Shown piece by piece: positions 30,035 to 39,674 of a stretch of 64,000 nt of DNA (positions are counted from its first letter, which is position 1; each line of letters begins with the position of its first letter). A program made the position numbers and the translations under genes. The stretch comes from CAWCLK01 sp963796225. Lineage in GTDB: Bacteria; Actinomycetota; Nitriliruptoria; Nitriliruptorales; Nitriliruptoraceae. Below the pieces are notes generated by a model that was not told where the DNA came from, ran no database searches, and saw nothing but the letters and a program-made list of their open reading frames with translations. The stretch covers positions 30,504-94,503 of the forward strand of contig CAWCLK010000038.1 in NCBI GenBank assembly GCA_963796225.1, in the 5' to 3' direction.

Positions 30035-32507
30035 TCAACCCACCACGAAGTTGACCAGGCGGCCCGGCACGTAGATCGTCTTGCGGACCTCGCCGTCCTC
30101 GAGGAACCGGCCGACGTTCTCGTCGTCGCGCGCGGCCGCGACCGCAGTCGCCTCGTCCGCGTCCGGCGCCATCGTGACCTTGCCGCGCACCTTGCCGTTG
30201 ACCTGCACCACGACCTCGACGGCGTCCTCGACCAGCAGCGCGTCGTCGGCGACGGGCCAGGGCTGGTCGTGGACCGACCCCGGGTTGCCCAGCCGGGACC
30301 ACAGCTCCTCGGTGACGAAGGGACACACCGGGGCGAGCATCAGCAGCAGCGAGTCGATCGCCTCGCGGGCCGGCGCCCCGCCGACGCCGTTCCGGCTGGC
30401 GTCCTGCAGGGCGTTGGTCAGCTCCATGAGCTTGGCGATGGCGACGTTGTACTTCTTGGCCTCCATGTCGTCGGACACGGCGGCGATGCGTTGGTGGGTG
30501 GCCTTGCGCAGCGCGGCGACGGCGTCGTCGTGCCCGTCCTCGCCCGGCGCGGCCGGCATGCTCGAGGGCCAGGCGCCACACGCGCGACAGCCACTTGTGC
30601 ATGCCCGACGGGGACACGTCGGCCCAGTCGATGTCGTCCTCGGGGGGCGAGGCGAACAGCATGGTCCCGCGCAGCGTGTCGGCGCCGTACTGCTCGTACA
30701 CCTCGCCCGGCACGACCAGGTTGCCCTTCGTCTTGGACATGGCCGCCCCGTCGAGGATCACCTGGCCCTGGTTGAGCAGGGCCTGGAAGGGCTCGTCGGC
30801 GGCGAGGTGCCCGCGGTCGCGCAGCGCCTTGGTGAAGAACCGGGCGTACAGCAGGTGCAGGATCGCGTGCTCGACGCCGCCGGTGTACTGGTCGACGGGC
30901 ATCCACTGGTCCGCCGCGTCGACGGGCCACGCCTGCGTGTCGTCCTGGGGCGCCAGGTAGCGCAGGAAGTACCAGGACGAGTCGACGAAGGTGTCCATGG
31001 TGTCGGTGTCGCGGACGGCGTCCTCGTTGCCGCACGCCGGGCAGGACACCTCGTGCTTCCAGGTGGGGTGCACGGCCAGCGGCGACCCGTCGACGGACCA
31101 GTCGAGGTCGTCGGGCAGGCGCACCGGGAGCTGGTCGGCGGGGACGGGCTGCTCGCCGCAGTCCGGGCAGTGGATGACCGGGATCGGGGCGCCCCACGAC
31201 CGCTGGCGCGAGATCAGCCAGTCGCGCAGGCGGGTGTTGACCTTGGCGGTCCCCCAGCCCTTGGACTCGACGTCGCGGATGATCGCGGCCTTCGCGGCCT
31301 CCCAGTCCAGCCCGTCGTACTCGCCGGAGTTCACCATGGTCCCGGGGCCGACGTAGGCCTCGGTCATGGTGTCGGCGTCGAGCGGGTCGAGGTGCGCGCC
31401 GTCCTCGCCGGTCGGGTGGATGATCACCCGGATCGGCAGGTCCTCCTGGCGGGCGAACTCGAAGTCGCGCTGGTCCCCGACGGGCACGGCCATGATCGCG
31501 CCGGTGCCGTAGTCCATCAGCACGTAGTCGGCGGCGTAGGCCGGGATGGCCTCGTCCGTGAAGGGGTTGCGCATGTCGAAGTTCAGGCGCAGGCCGCGCT
31601 TGCCCTGGGCCTCGGTGGACAGCCGCTCGATCTCGGACCGGCGACCGACCTCGTCCATGAACGACGCGTACTCGGCGTCGTCGCCCATGCGCTCCTTCAC
31701 GAGCGGGTGCTCGGGCGCGAACACGAAGTAGGTGGCACCGAAGATGGTGTCGGGGCGGGTCGTGTAGACGACGACCTCGTCCGTCGCCATCGGAGACGTG
31801 GGGAAGGTGATCTCGGCACCCTCGGACCGGCCGATCCAGTTGCGCTGCATCAGCTTGACGCGTTCGGGCCAGTCGATCGTGTCGAGGCCGCTGAGCAGCT
31901 CGTCGGCGTAGTCGGTGATCCGGAAGAACCACTGGGTCAGGGGACGGCGCTCGACCACGTCGTCGGAGCGTTCACAGCGCCCGTCGATGACCTGCTCGTT
32001 GGCCAGCACGGTCTGACACCCCGGGCACCAGTTGACCAGCGCCTCCTTGCGGTAGGCCAGGCCCGCGTCCATCAGCTCGAGGAAGATCCACTGGGTCCAG
32101 TGGTAGTACTCGGGATCGCAGGTGTGCAGCCGGGTCGACCAGTCGAACGAGTAGCCGAGCCGGACGATGGAGCGGCGCTGCTCCTCGATGTTGTCGTACG
32201 TCCACTGCTTGGGGTCGGCGCCCCGCTTCTTCGCAGCGTTCTCGGCCGGCAGCCCGAACGCGTCCCAGCCGATCGGGTTGAGGACCGCATGACCGGTCAT
32301 GCGCTTGTGCCGGACCAACGCGTCGTGCAACGAGAAGATCTCGGCGTGGCCCATGTGCAGGTCACCCGAGGGGTACGGGAACATCGTCAGCGCGTAGTAG
32401 CGCCGGTCCGGGTCGTCGTCGCCCAGCGTGTAGGTGCGCTCGTCGTACCAGCGCTGCGCGATGGCCGGCTCGATCGCCGACGGGTCGTACCGCTCGACCT
32501 CTGGCAT
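30035..32507 (-). CDS. leuS: Leucyl-tRNA synthetase (frameshifted)
   Basis: LeuRS charges tRNA-Leu. The class I motifs are FPYPSGDLHMGH (HIGH motif at residues 51-54) and AMSKTKGN (KMSKS motif near residue 591). Between them are the zinc-binding region (CPGCQTVL), the editing domain (YTTRPDTIFGATYFV) and GYDGLDWEAAK-like residues. The frame steps +1 near 30557 (WRLALE then MPAAPGEDG), and the anticodon-binding and C-terminal domains run to 30035. Joined length is about 824 residues, normal for the family. As leuS is essential, a true inactivating mutation is very unlikely. Confidence 0.93.
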
Positions 32508-32586
32508 GGGGTGGCTGTCCTCGCAAGACGGTGGAAGGCCGGTCGGCGAGGGTAGCCGCGGGGGTCGGCGCCCCCGGTCCCGGGGG

Positions 32587-33015
32587 TCAACGACCCCGCT
32601 TGGTGACCTTCTCGACGATGGTGCGCGCGGGGCGGGTGGCCTTGTCGACCACGCCCTTGGCGGTCCCGGCGGCCTTGCCGACGAGCCCCTTGGCGTCGTC
32701 CGCCGACTCGCGGGCCTTCGCCGAGGCAGACGAGGCTGTCGAACGCGCCCGGTCCACGCCCTGCCTGGCGCGTGCCGACGCCTTCTCCGAGGCCTCCGTG
32801 GCCGATGCGCGGGCCGAGGCTGCGCCGCCCTTGGCCCCCGCCGCGACGGCGTGGATCCGGTCGGCCATGACCTTGCCGATCCCGGAGATCTGGGTCAGGT
32901 CCTCGGTGCTGGCCGCAGCCAGCGCACTGACCGAGCTGAACTGGGCCTGGACCCGCTTCGCGGCGTCCCGCCGCAGCCCGTCGACCTGCTCCAGCACGTC
33001 CTCGACACTTGCCAT
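32587..33015 (-). CDS. Helix-hairpin-helix protein with histone H1-like tail
   Basis: The 142-residue protein has an N-terminal helical segment and one helix-hairpin-helix motif (LTQISGIGKVMADRIHAVAAG, about residues 40-60, written here shortened to its GIGKVMADRI core), followed by about 80 residues built almost only from A, S, K, R, T, E, V and G. The tail alternates short acidic and basic patches (ASEKASARARQGVDRARSTA) and ends strongly basic (KATRPARTIVEKVTKRGR). This resembles bacterial H1-like or Hc1-like nucleoid proteins fused to a DNA-binding HhH. I do not recognise a named family; DNA binding is inference. Confidence 0.7.
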   Translation of the reverse strand: MASVEDVLEQVDGLRRDAAKRVQAQFSSVSALAAASTEDLTQISGIGKVMADRIHAVAAGAKGGAASARASATEASEKASARARQGVDRARSTASSASAKARESADDAKGLVGKAAGTAKGVVDKATRPARTIVEKVTKRGR

Positions 33016-33100
33016 GGTCGTTCCCCTCCTCGTCGGACCTGCCCGTCAGGCTAGTCCCGTTGGTGGTGTGTCCGGTGTTCGCACCCGTCCGGGGCGCCGG

Positions 33101-33130
33101 TTCGCCGCCACATGGGACCGGTGGTACCGT
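33101..33130 (+). promoter_or_regulatory. Candidate tRNA-Ala promoter
   Basis: TTCGCC (33101-33106) and TACCGT (33125-33130) with an 18-bp spacer end 14 bp before the mature tRNA, which leaves a short 5' leader. Confidence 0.4.
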
Positions 33131-33144
33131 TCGCGACCGCACAC

Positions 33145-33218
33145 GGGCCGGTAGCGCAGTCCGGCAGCGCACCTCCATGGCATGGAGGGGGTCGTGGGTT
33201 CAAATCCCATCCGGTCCA
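33145..33218 (+). tRNA. tRNA-Ala(GGC)
   Basis: All arms fold. The acceptor stem GGGCCGG pairs with CCGGTCC and contains the G3-U70 wobble that identifies alanine tRNAs; the D stem is GCGC/GCGC; the anticodon stem CCTCC/GGAGG holds the 7-base loop ATGGCAT, giving anticodon GGC after U33; the T arm loop is TTCAAAT. The discriminator base is A and CCA is not encoded. The length is 74 nt. Confidence 0.96.
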
Positions 33219-33234
33219 CGCCCGACGTGCACGT

Positions 33235-33267
33235 CACCCCCGCCGACCATCGACGGTCGCGGGGGTG
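33235..33267 (+). terminator. tRNA-Ala terminator
   Basis: A 13-bp GC-rich stem (CACCCCCG plus CGACC, one bulged C) with a 6-nt loop begins 17 bp after the tRNA. The remaining gap to the next gene holds nothing else I can support. Confidence 0.65.
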
Positions 33268-33374
33268 TCGTCCGTCCGGTTCCCCCCGGCACCCCACCCG
33301 TTCGTTTCGGGTGGTGGCCGTCGGACCACTCCCTGTGCCTCCGCGCGAGGCCCTGTACGGCCGATGATCACGCC

Positions 33375-33935
33375 ATGAACGGTCTCCCTTCCCTCGCCCC
33401 GCTGGCGGACGCCTGGCTGCTGCTGTGGCCCGCCCTCGTCGTCGCCCTGCTGCGCATCGGCGACGTCACCCTCAACGTCTTCCGCACCGTGTTCACGGTC
33501 CAGGGACGCAAGCTGCTCGCCGCCCTGTTCCACGGGTTCGAGGGCGGCGTGTGGATCGCCGCCGCCGGGATCGTGTTCGCAGACATGACGCCCGCCCGCG
33601 TCGGCGGCTTCATCGTCGGCGTCATGTGCGGGACGCTGCTCGGCACCTCCATCATCGAGCGGCTGCAGCTCGGCACCGTGACCGTGCGGATCTACGCCGA
33701 CACGTCGCTCGACGCCCACGCGGGCCTGCGGATCGCCGACGCGATCCACGACGCCGGCTTCGGGGCGACCACGTTCGACGGCACCGGCTACCGCGGCCCC
33801 GTCCAGATGGTGCTGTCGACCGTCCGCCGGCGTGACGCCGGGCCCGTCGCCGACATCGCCCGCGCGGTCAGGGCGGACGCCCTGGTCGCCTTCGACAACG
33901 ACATGCAGCCCGTCCCCGTCGGGGGCCGGGTGTAG
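33375..33935 (+). CDS. UPF0316/DUF2179-type membrane protein
   Basis: The 186-residue protein has three membrane segments in the first 100 residues (including LLRIGDVTLNVFRTVFTVQG, GGVWIAAAGIVFADM and VGGFIVGVMCGTLLG) and a soluble C-terminal domain with GTGYRGPVQMVLSTVRRRD, as in the UPF0316 (YebE-like) family, whose soluble part is DUF2179. Function is unknown. The ATG at 33375 is used because the membrane domain begins there. The gene stands between tRNA-Ala and an FAD oxidoreductase on the same strand. Confidence 0.82.
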   Translation: MNGLPSLAPLADAWLLLWPALVVALLRIGDVTLNVFRTVFTVQGRKLLAALFHGFEGGVWIAAAGIVFADMTPARVGGFIVGVMCGTLLGTSIIERLQLGTVTVRIYADTSLDAHAGLRIADAIHDAGFGATTFDGTGYRGPVQMVLSTVRRRDAGPVADIARAVRADALVAFDNDMQPVPVGGRV

Positions 33936-33972
33936 CTCCGAACGGGGCGCGGACGCGACCCGAGGAGTCCCC

Positions 33973-34971
33973 GTGGCCGAGGTACTGGTCGTCGGTGCCG
34001 GGATCAGCGGCCTGGCCGCAGCACACGCGCTGGTCGACGCCGGACACGACGTCGTCGTCATCGACAAGGGCCGTCGCCCCGGCGGGCGCATGGCCACCCG
34101 GCGGGACGGCGACGCGACGTGGGACACCGGCGCGCAGTTCCTGACCGCCCGCGACGACGCGTTCACGGCCGAGGTCGCACGCTGGGAGCAGGCGGGCGTG
34201 GCCACGACGTGGTTCCACGGCAGCCCGGACCTCGGCGACGACGGCGAGGGCGGCCACCCCCGGTTCCGGGGCGCCCCGTACATGCGCGCCATCCCGGAGG
34301 CGCTGGCCGATGGCCTCGCCGTCCGGTGCGGCGTCCGCCTCGACGAGCTGCGCCACGCGGACGGGCGGTGGGTCGGGCTGGCCGACGACGGCGCGGCCTC
34401 CACCTGGCGGGGGCGGAGGTCCCGGGGCCGGGGCCACCTGTCCGCCGACGCCATCGTGCTCACCGCCCCGGCACCCCAGGCGCTGGCGCTGCTGGGCGAC
34501 ACGGCCGTGCAGGGCGAGGTCGTCGAGGGCCTGCGCAGCATCAGCTACGCCCCGTGCTGGGCGGCGCTGGTACGCCCCGACGCCCCGCCGGACCTGCCCG
34601 ACCACGGGGCGCTGCGACTGGCCGACCACCCCCTGCACATGCTCGCGGACAACCAGCGCAAGGGCGTGTCGGCCGCCCCGTCGGTGACCCTGCACGCCAG
34701 CCCCGAACGCAGCCGCGAGCTGCTCGAGCACCCGGGTGACGTGGTCGGTCGCCAGCTCCTCGCCGACGCGGCGACCTGGGTCAGCGGCACGGTGGTGCGC
34801 ACCCATCGGTGGCGGTACGCACTGCCGCTCGGGCCCGGACCGGCGGACGCACTCGTGACCCGCGTCCCGGGGCCCCTGGCCGTGGCCGGGGACGGGCTGG
34901 TCGGGGGCCGCGTCGAGGGCGCCTGGGCGTCCGGACGGGCAGCGGCCGATCGGCTGGGGGCGATGCTCTGA
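33973..34971 (+). CDS. FAD-dependent amine oxidase/renalase-like oxidoreductase
   Basis: The 332-residue flavoprotein has an N-terminal Rossmann dinucleotide motif (VLVVGAGISGLAAAHAL), the arginine-rich FAD block DKGRRPGGRMATRR, and a C-terminal FAD-contact segment (GPLAVAGDGLVGGRVEGAWASG). This layout fits small renalase-like NAD(P)/FAD oxidoreductases. The GTG at 33973 has CGAGGAG 5 nt upstream and matches the start of homology. Substrate unknown. Confidence 0.82.
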   Translation: MAEVLVVGAGISGLAAAHALVDAGHDVVVIDKGRRPGGRMATRRDGDATWDTGAQFLTARDDAFTAEVARWEQAGVATTWFHGSPDLGDDGEGGHPRFRGAPYMRAIPEALADGLAVRCGVRLDELRHADGRWVGLADDGAASTWRGRRSRGRGHLSADAIVLTAPAPQALALLGDTAVQGEVVEGLRSISYAPCWAALVRPDAPPDLPDHGALRLADHPLHMLADNQRKGVSAAPSVTLHASPERSRELLEHPGDVVGRQLLADAATWVSGTVVRTHRWRYALPLGPGPADALVTRVPGPLAVAGDGLVGGRVEGAWASGRAAADRLGAML

Positions 34972-35074
34972 CCGCACGACCGGCCGTGCATTCGGACGGG
35001 GGCGCGTCCCGGAACCGTCGTTACGGTCGCGGCCGTCCTGGCCCCCGTCTCCCGCACGGAACGACGAAGACGAC

Positions 35075-37157
35075 ATGTCGTCCACACCCACACACGATCA
35101 CGTCGGCGACACCCTCGCCTCCGTGGCACACGCGATCCGCGAGCGACTCGCGGTCATCCCGCCACGCCTCGAGGCGTGGCGACGCCGCGTGCCGGTGCTG
35201 TTCTGGTCGACCGTGGTCATCACGGGCATGCTGACCGCCGCCGTGACGCTCGTCGGCGCCACGGTCGCGTACGACTACGCCGCGGCGGAGGTGCCGCCCG
35301 TCGGGGCGGCGGCGATCGCCCCGCCGACGGTCGTGCTCGACGCCAACGGCAAGCAGCTGGCCAAGCTCGACCCCGCCACCGTCGGGACGCGGGTGCGATC
35401 GGCCGACCTGCCCGATCACGTCGTCCGCGCCGTGCTCGCGGCCGAGGACCGCGACTACTTCGGCCACGGCGGCGTCTCGATCAGCAGCACGGTCCGCGCC
35501 GCCCTGGCCAACCTGCGCAGCGGCCAGGTGGAGCAGGGCGCCTCCACGTTGACCCAGCAGTACGTCGACCTCACCACGGAGGGGTCGGGCCGGTCCGTTC
35601 GCGACAAGATCCGCGAGGCAGCCGCCGCCATGAAGGTGAACGACGAGCTGAGCAAGCGCCAGGTGCTCGACCGCTACCTCAACGTCGTCCCCTTCGGCCG
35701 CGACGCCGTGGGCCTCGACGCAGCCGCCCAGGTCTACTTCCGGGTGCCGGCGTCGGAGCTCACCGTCAACCAGGCCGCCACCCTGGCGGGCATGATCGCC
35801 GCCCCGTCCGCCTTCGACCCCGAGAACAACCCGGAGGGTGCGCGCCGGCGGCGCGACGTCGTGCTGTCCGCGATGGCCGACCGGGGATGGCTGCCGGCCG
35901 ACCGGGCCAGCCACATCGCCGACGGTCCCCTGCCCGAGCTCGCCTCCGCGCCGCTGGTGCAGTACGGGGACGCCGCCTACGTGGTCGACGCCGTCCGTCG
36001 CACCCTCCGCGACGAGCTCGCGGTCCCGCTGAACCGCGGTCTGGTGGTGCACACCACGATCGACCGCCGTATGCAGCGCCTGGCCCAGGCCACGGTCCGC
36101 GAGCACGTCGGCGACCTGAAGCGCACCGGCGCCCTCGTGTCCGTCGATCCCGCCACCGGCGCGGTCCGGGCGCTGGTCGGCGGCAGCGACTACGCGTCCG
36201 AGAACTTCAACGCCGCCATCCGCGCCCAGCGCCAGCCGGGGTCCGCCTTCAAGCCCTTCACGCTGGCCGCCATGGTCGACGCCGGCTTCGCGCCCGACCG
36301 CACACGCTTCGAGGCACCCGCCGAGCTCGAGGTCCCGGGCGCCACCGAGGCCGTGACCGTCGAGAACTTCGGCGGTGAGGCCTTCGACGAGCTGACCGTC
36401 CGCGAGGCCACCCAGCACTCGGTCAACACGGTCTACATGCAGATGGTCGACGAGGTCGGGCCCGAGCAGGTGGTCGACATCGCCCACCGCATGGGCGTCA
36501 CCTCCGAGCTGCCGCCGGTGCCCAGCATCGCCCTCGGCACGGGCGCGGTCACGCCGTACGAGATGGCGTCGGCCTACGCCACCCTGGCTGCCGGCGGCGT
36601 GCACCGCACCCCGCGCGTGGTGTCGTCCGTGGAGACCACCGACGGCGAGGTCCTGTACGAGGCCGACGTGGAGAAGCAGCGCGCGGTCTCGAAGCAGGTC
36701 GCCGGCGTGGTCACCGACGTCCTGGCCGACGTCGTGGCCGCCGGCACCGGGACCGCCGCCGCACTCGACGGGCACCCGGCCGCCGGGAAGACCGGCACCA
36801 CCAACGACGGCCGGGACGCCTGGTTCGCCGGGTACACGGCACAGCTCGCCACGGTGGTGTGGGTCGGCCGGGCCGACAACTCCCCCATGGGCGACGCCAC
36901 CGGCGGCACGGTCGCCGCGCCGCTGTGGCACGACTACATGCAGCAGGTGATGGAGCCACTCGACGGCGTCCCGCTCCCCGTCGCCGGACAGGACGGCCTG
37001 CGCGCCCTGGACCGCACCCATCCCGATCCCCCGCCCGCGCCGGAGCCGAGAGCCGAAGCCGAAGGCCAAGGACGACGGCCACGGCAAGGACCAGCCCAAG
37101 GACGGGGGCAAGCACAAGGACAAGCCGAAGGGAAAGGGCAAGGGCAAGGGCCACTGA
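35075..37157 (+). CDS. Bifunctional class A penicillin-binding protein (frameshift near C-terminus)
   Basis: This membrane enzyme polymerises and cross-links peptidoglycan. A single N-terminal membrane helix (residues 45-70) is followed by the GT51 glycosyltransferase domain (AAEDRDYFGHGG with catalytic E124; GASTLTQQYV) and the transpeptidase domain with S390-A-F-K393, an SVN motif and K572-T-G. After the transpeptidase the frame steps +1 near 37045; the continuation is a low-complexity P/K/D/G-rich tail of about 35 residues ending KGKGKGKGH, stop at 37155-37157. Unstructured tails of this sort occur in actinobacterial PBPs. The stop lies 12 bp from that of the convergent phosphatase. Confidence 0.9.
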
Positions 37158-37169
37158 CGCCCCGTGGCC

Positions 37170-37835
37170 TCAGCCCCGCGATGCCGCCGTGCGGGTCTCG
37201 CTGGGCCGGAACGAGGTCCGCAGCTCCGGCGGCAGGTGGGCGGTCTGGTTCCAGCTCTCGCACCACCAGCTCCGGTCGCCACGCACCAGCTCGCTGACCG
37301 CGGCGTTGCCGACCCCACCGAGGGTCGCCCAGGGCAGGTCGAGCAGGGCGTGCATGCCGTGCCAGACCGGCCCTCCGTGGGTGACCACCACGATGGTGCG
37401 CCCCGCCCCGCCCCGCTGGTCCACGTGGCGCTGGTAGGCCGCGGTCACGCGCCGTGCCAGCGCGTCCCCGGACTCGCCGCCGACCTCGGCCACCACGTCC
37501 TCACCGCTGCGCCACCGCCGCCACAGCTCGGGATCGGCAGCCTCGACCTCGGCGAGCGACAGGCCCTCCCACCGGCCGAAGGACCGTTCACGCAGGTCGG
37601 GGTCCTCGACCACCTCCCTACCCAGCGCGGCCGCGATCGGGGCCGCGGTCTCGCGGCACCGCTGCAGGTCGGAGGACACCAGGACGGCGTCCGGGTGCGT
37701 GCTGGCGACCCACGCGGCGGTGCCGTCGGCCTGGGCGCGGCCGACCTCGGTCAGTCCCTCACCGGACTGCCCCTGGATGCGGTGCTGGGCGTTCCACGCG
37801 GACTGCCCGTGGCGCACGAGGACGAGTCGGGTCAC
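37170..37835 (-). CDS. Histidine phosphatase family protein
   Basis: The 221-residue protein has the phosphoglycerate-mutase-like active site LVRHGQSAWNAQHRIQGQ, with the phospho-accepting histidine in RHG, and a second catalytic histidine in VVVTHGGPV. Such enzymes act on phosphoglycerate, sugar phosphates or cobalamin intermediates; the substrate is not readable. Its GTG forms a GTGA overlap with the rsfS stop, so it is co-translated with the ribosome-silencing factor. Mycobacteria have a similar rsfS-gpgP pair (glucosyl-3-phosphoglycerate phosphatase), a reasonable candidate function. Confidence 0.85.
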   Translation of the reverse strand: MTRLVLVRHGQSAWNAQHRIQGQSGEGLTEVGRAQADGTAAWVASTHPDAVLVSSDLQRCRETAAPIAAALGREVVEDPDLRERSFGRWEGLSLAEVEAADPELWRRWRSGEDVVAEVGGESGDALARRVTAAYQRHVDQRGGAGRTIVVVTHGGPVWHGMHALLDLPWATLGGVGNAAVSELVRGDRSWWCESWNQTAHLPPELRTSFRPSETRTAASRG

Positions 37836-38251
37836 GCCCCGTCACCGTCGCCCAGCGGCGCGCCGCTGGCGGCGGGTGCGATGCCGGCCTCGCCCGTCTG
37901 GGGGTCGATCCGGGGGACGTCGGCCCAGAGGCGGTCGAGGTCGTAGAAGGCGCGCTGGTCCTCGTCGAAGACGTGGCAGACGACGTCGCCGTAGTCGAGC
38001 AGGTACCAGCCGGACGCGGGCGTGCCCTCGCGGCGCAGGGGCCGGCGGTCCAGCCGTTCGCGGACCTGGTCCTCGATGGACTCGGCGGCCGCCTTCAGCT
38101 GCCGTTCGTTGCGGGTGGACGCGAGCACGAACACGTCGACGACCGCCATGATGTCGGCGACGTCGAGGACGGCCAGGTCCGTGGCCTTCTTGTCGTCGGC
38201 TCCGGCCACCGCGACACGGGCCAGCTCGATGGCGTCGGACTGTGCGGGCAC
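37832..38251 (-). CDS. rsfS: Ribosomal silencing factor RsfS
   Basis: RsfS binds L14 and blocks subunit joining during nutrient shortage. The 139-residue protein contains the family core: KKATDLAVLDVADIMAVVDVFVLAS, RNERQLKAAAESIEDQVRE and GWYLLDYGDVVCHVFDEDQRAFYDLDRLW (quoted in parts). The C-terminus carries a 30-residue unconserved tail. It sits in the nadD-LCP-rsfS run typical of actinobacteria. Confidence 0.94.
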   Translation of the reverse strand: MPAQSDAIELARVAVAGADDKKATDLAVLDVADIMAVVDVFVLASTRNERQLKAAAESIEDQVRERLDRRPLRREGTPASGWYLLDYGDVVCHVFDEDQRAFYDLDRLWADVPRIDPQTGEAGIAPAASGAPLGDGDGA

Positions 38252-38288
38252 GCACCCTCCCTCTCGTGGGGATCGTGGGGCCGCGATG

Positions 38289-39674
38289 CTACGGGAAGTC
38301 CGCCCCGACGATCACCGTCACGTCGACGACCGAGACCGGCACCTCCGAGACCTCGATCCGGCCGACGCCCAGCAGCTGCTGCGCCTGCTGGGCGATCGCC
38401 AGCTGCTCGGGGGTGTCGTCGTAGACCACGATGCGGGTCTCGGGGACGTCGAAGGAGGCCGCGTTGCCGGTCTCGACCAGCCGGAACCCACCGGGCTGGA
38501 GCCGCTCGGCGACCTCGGAGCCGATCCCGGGCGTCCCGTTGCCGTTGAGCACCTGCAGGCGCCGCCCCGTCTGGCCGTCCGTCGTCGGTCGCGAGGCGGC
38601 GAAACGTTCCTCGACCAGGGCGTCCACCCGGTCCTGGTCGATGCGATAGGACGCGTCGTCGCCCGACCCGATCGCCGTGACCGGCAGGGTGCGCACGTCG
38701 AGGTCCCCGGACTGCCGGGCGGCGGCGAGCGACTGCAGGATGTAGCGCAGCGCGTCGGCGTCCGGGGCATCGACCATCGGGGCGCCGTCGGCGAACACCT
38801 CGTCCAGGACGGCCGGCTCCTCGGCGATCCGGTCGAGCATGGCCTCGAGCACGCGCTGGACCCGCGGCAGGCGCTGCAGCTCGGCCTCGCCGGCCTCGCG
38901 GAACGTCAGGTACTCCGCGATCCGCGGTCCGTCGAGCGGCTGCACGCCAGGCTGGAAGCGGATGGTGCGGGTGCCGTCGTCCTCGACGGCGATCAGCTGC
39001 TCGGGCACGTCCAGGGTCAGCCCGCCCATCCGCGTGACCAGCGACGCCCAGCCCTGCTCGGAGATCGCCGCCGCCCCGTCGAGGTCCAGGCCCAGCAGGT
39101 TCGCCAGGGTGAGCTCGAGCAACGGCGCCTCGCCCTCCCGGAAGGTCTCGCCCAGCTGGAACAGCCCCTCCCCGGGCACGTCGGCCACGACCGTCGACGG
39201 GACCAGCACGATCGTGCCCTCGCCCGTCTCCTGGTCGATGGCCAGCAGCATGATGAGCTCGGCCCCGACCGACGTGGTCTCGTCGAAGGTGGCCAGCACG
39301 AGTGTCGGCTGCGGGTCGTCGGCCACGGCGTCGGGCACGGCGGTCGGGGCGGCCCCGTCGTCCGGCGCGGCGGTGTCGTCGCTCCCACCGAAGGTCATCA
39401 CGACCCACACGACCGCCAGGGCCACCGCGACCACACCGAAGGCCCACAGGCCCAGCCGCAGCGCCGTCCTGCCCTGCGCCTGGGCGCGGCGACGTGCACG
39501 CGGTGGCCGGTCCGCTGCGCCCCGCTGGCGCCGGCGCCGCGGGGCGTGGCGGTCGGACCGCCGCCGACGAGGTTCCTGATGCGCCGCCGACCCGTCGTCG
39601 GCGCGGCGACGGGGCTCGTCCGGGGTCTCGGACGCGTCGTCGACGGGAGCGTCGTGGTCGAGGGGCTCAGGCAT
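38289..39674 (-). CDS. LytR-CpsA-Psr (LCP) family protein with LytR_C domain
   Basis: LCP proteins attach teichoic acid or arabinogalactan-type polymers to peptidoglycan. The 461-residue protein has a long arginine-rich cytoplasmic N-terminus, one membrane helix (LGLWAFGVVAVALAVVWVVM), an LCP domain (FQLGETFREGE, DGPRIAEYLTFRE, RVQRVLEAML) and a C-terminal LytR_C domain (LQVLNGNGTPGIGSEVAERL). The LCP catalytic arginines are less obvious than in canonical members. The ATG at 39674 overlaps the nadD end by 8 bp. Confidence 0.85.
   Translation of the reverse strand: MPEPLDHDAPVDDASETPDEPRRRADDGSAAHQEPRRRRSDRHAPRRRRQRGAADRPPRARRRAQAQGRTALRLGLWAFGVVAVALAVVWVVMTFGGSDDTAAPDDGAAPTAVPDAVADDPQPTLVLATFDETTSVGAELIMLLAIDQETGEGTIVLVPSTVVADVPGEGLFQLGETFREGEAPLLELTLANLLGLDLDGAAAISEQGWASLVTRMGGLTLDVPEQLIAVEDDGTRTIRFQPGVQPLDGPRIAEYLTFREAGEAELQRLPRVQRVLEAMLDRIAEEPAVLDEVFADGAPMVDAPDADALRYILQSLAAARQSGDLDVRTLPVTAIGSGDDASYRIDQDRVDALVEERFAASRPTTDGQTGRRLQVLNGNGTPGIGSEVAERLQPGGFRLVETGNAASFDVPETRIVVYDDTPEQLAIAQQAQQLLGVGRIEVSEVPVSVVDVTVIVGADFP

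Noticed and set aside
32521..32600. Terminator hairpins between leuS and the HhH gene
   Set aside because: Several overlapping 5-6-bp stems can be drawn in the G/C runs, but none is longer than expected at this GC content.
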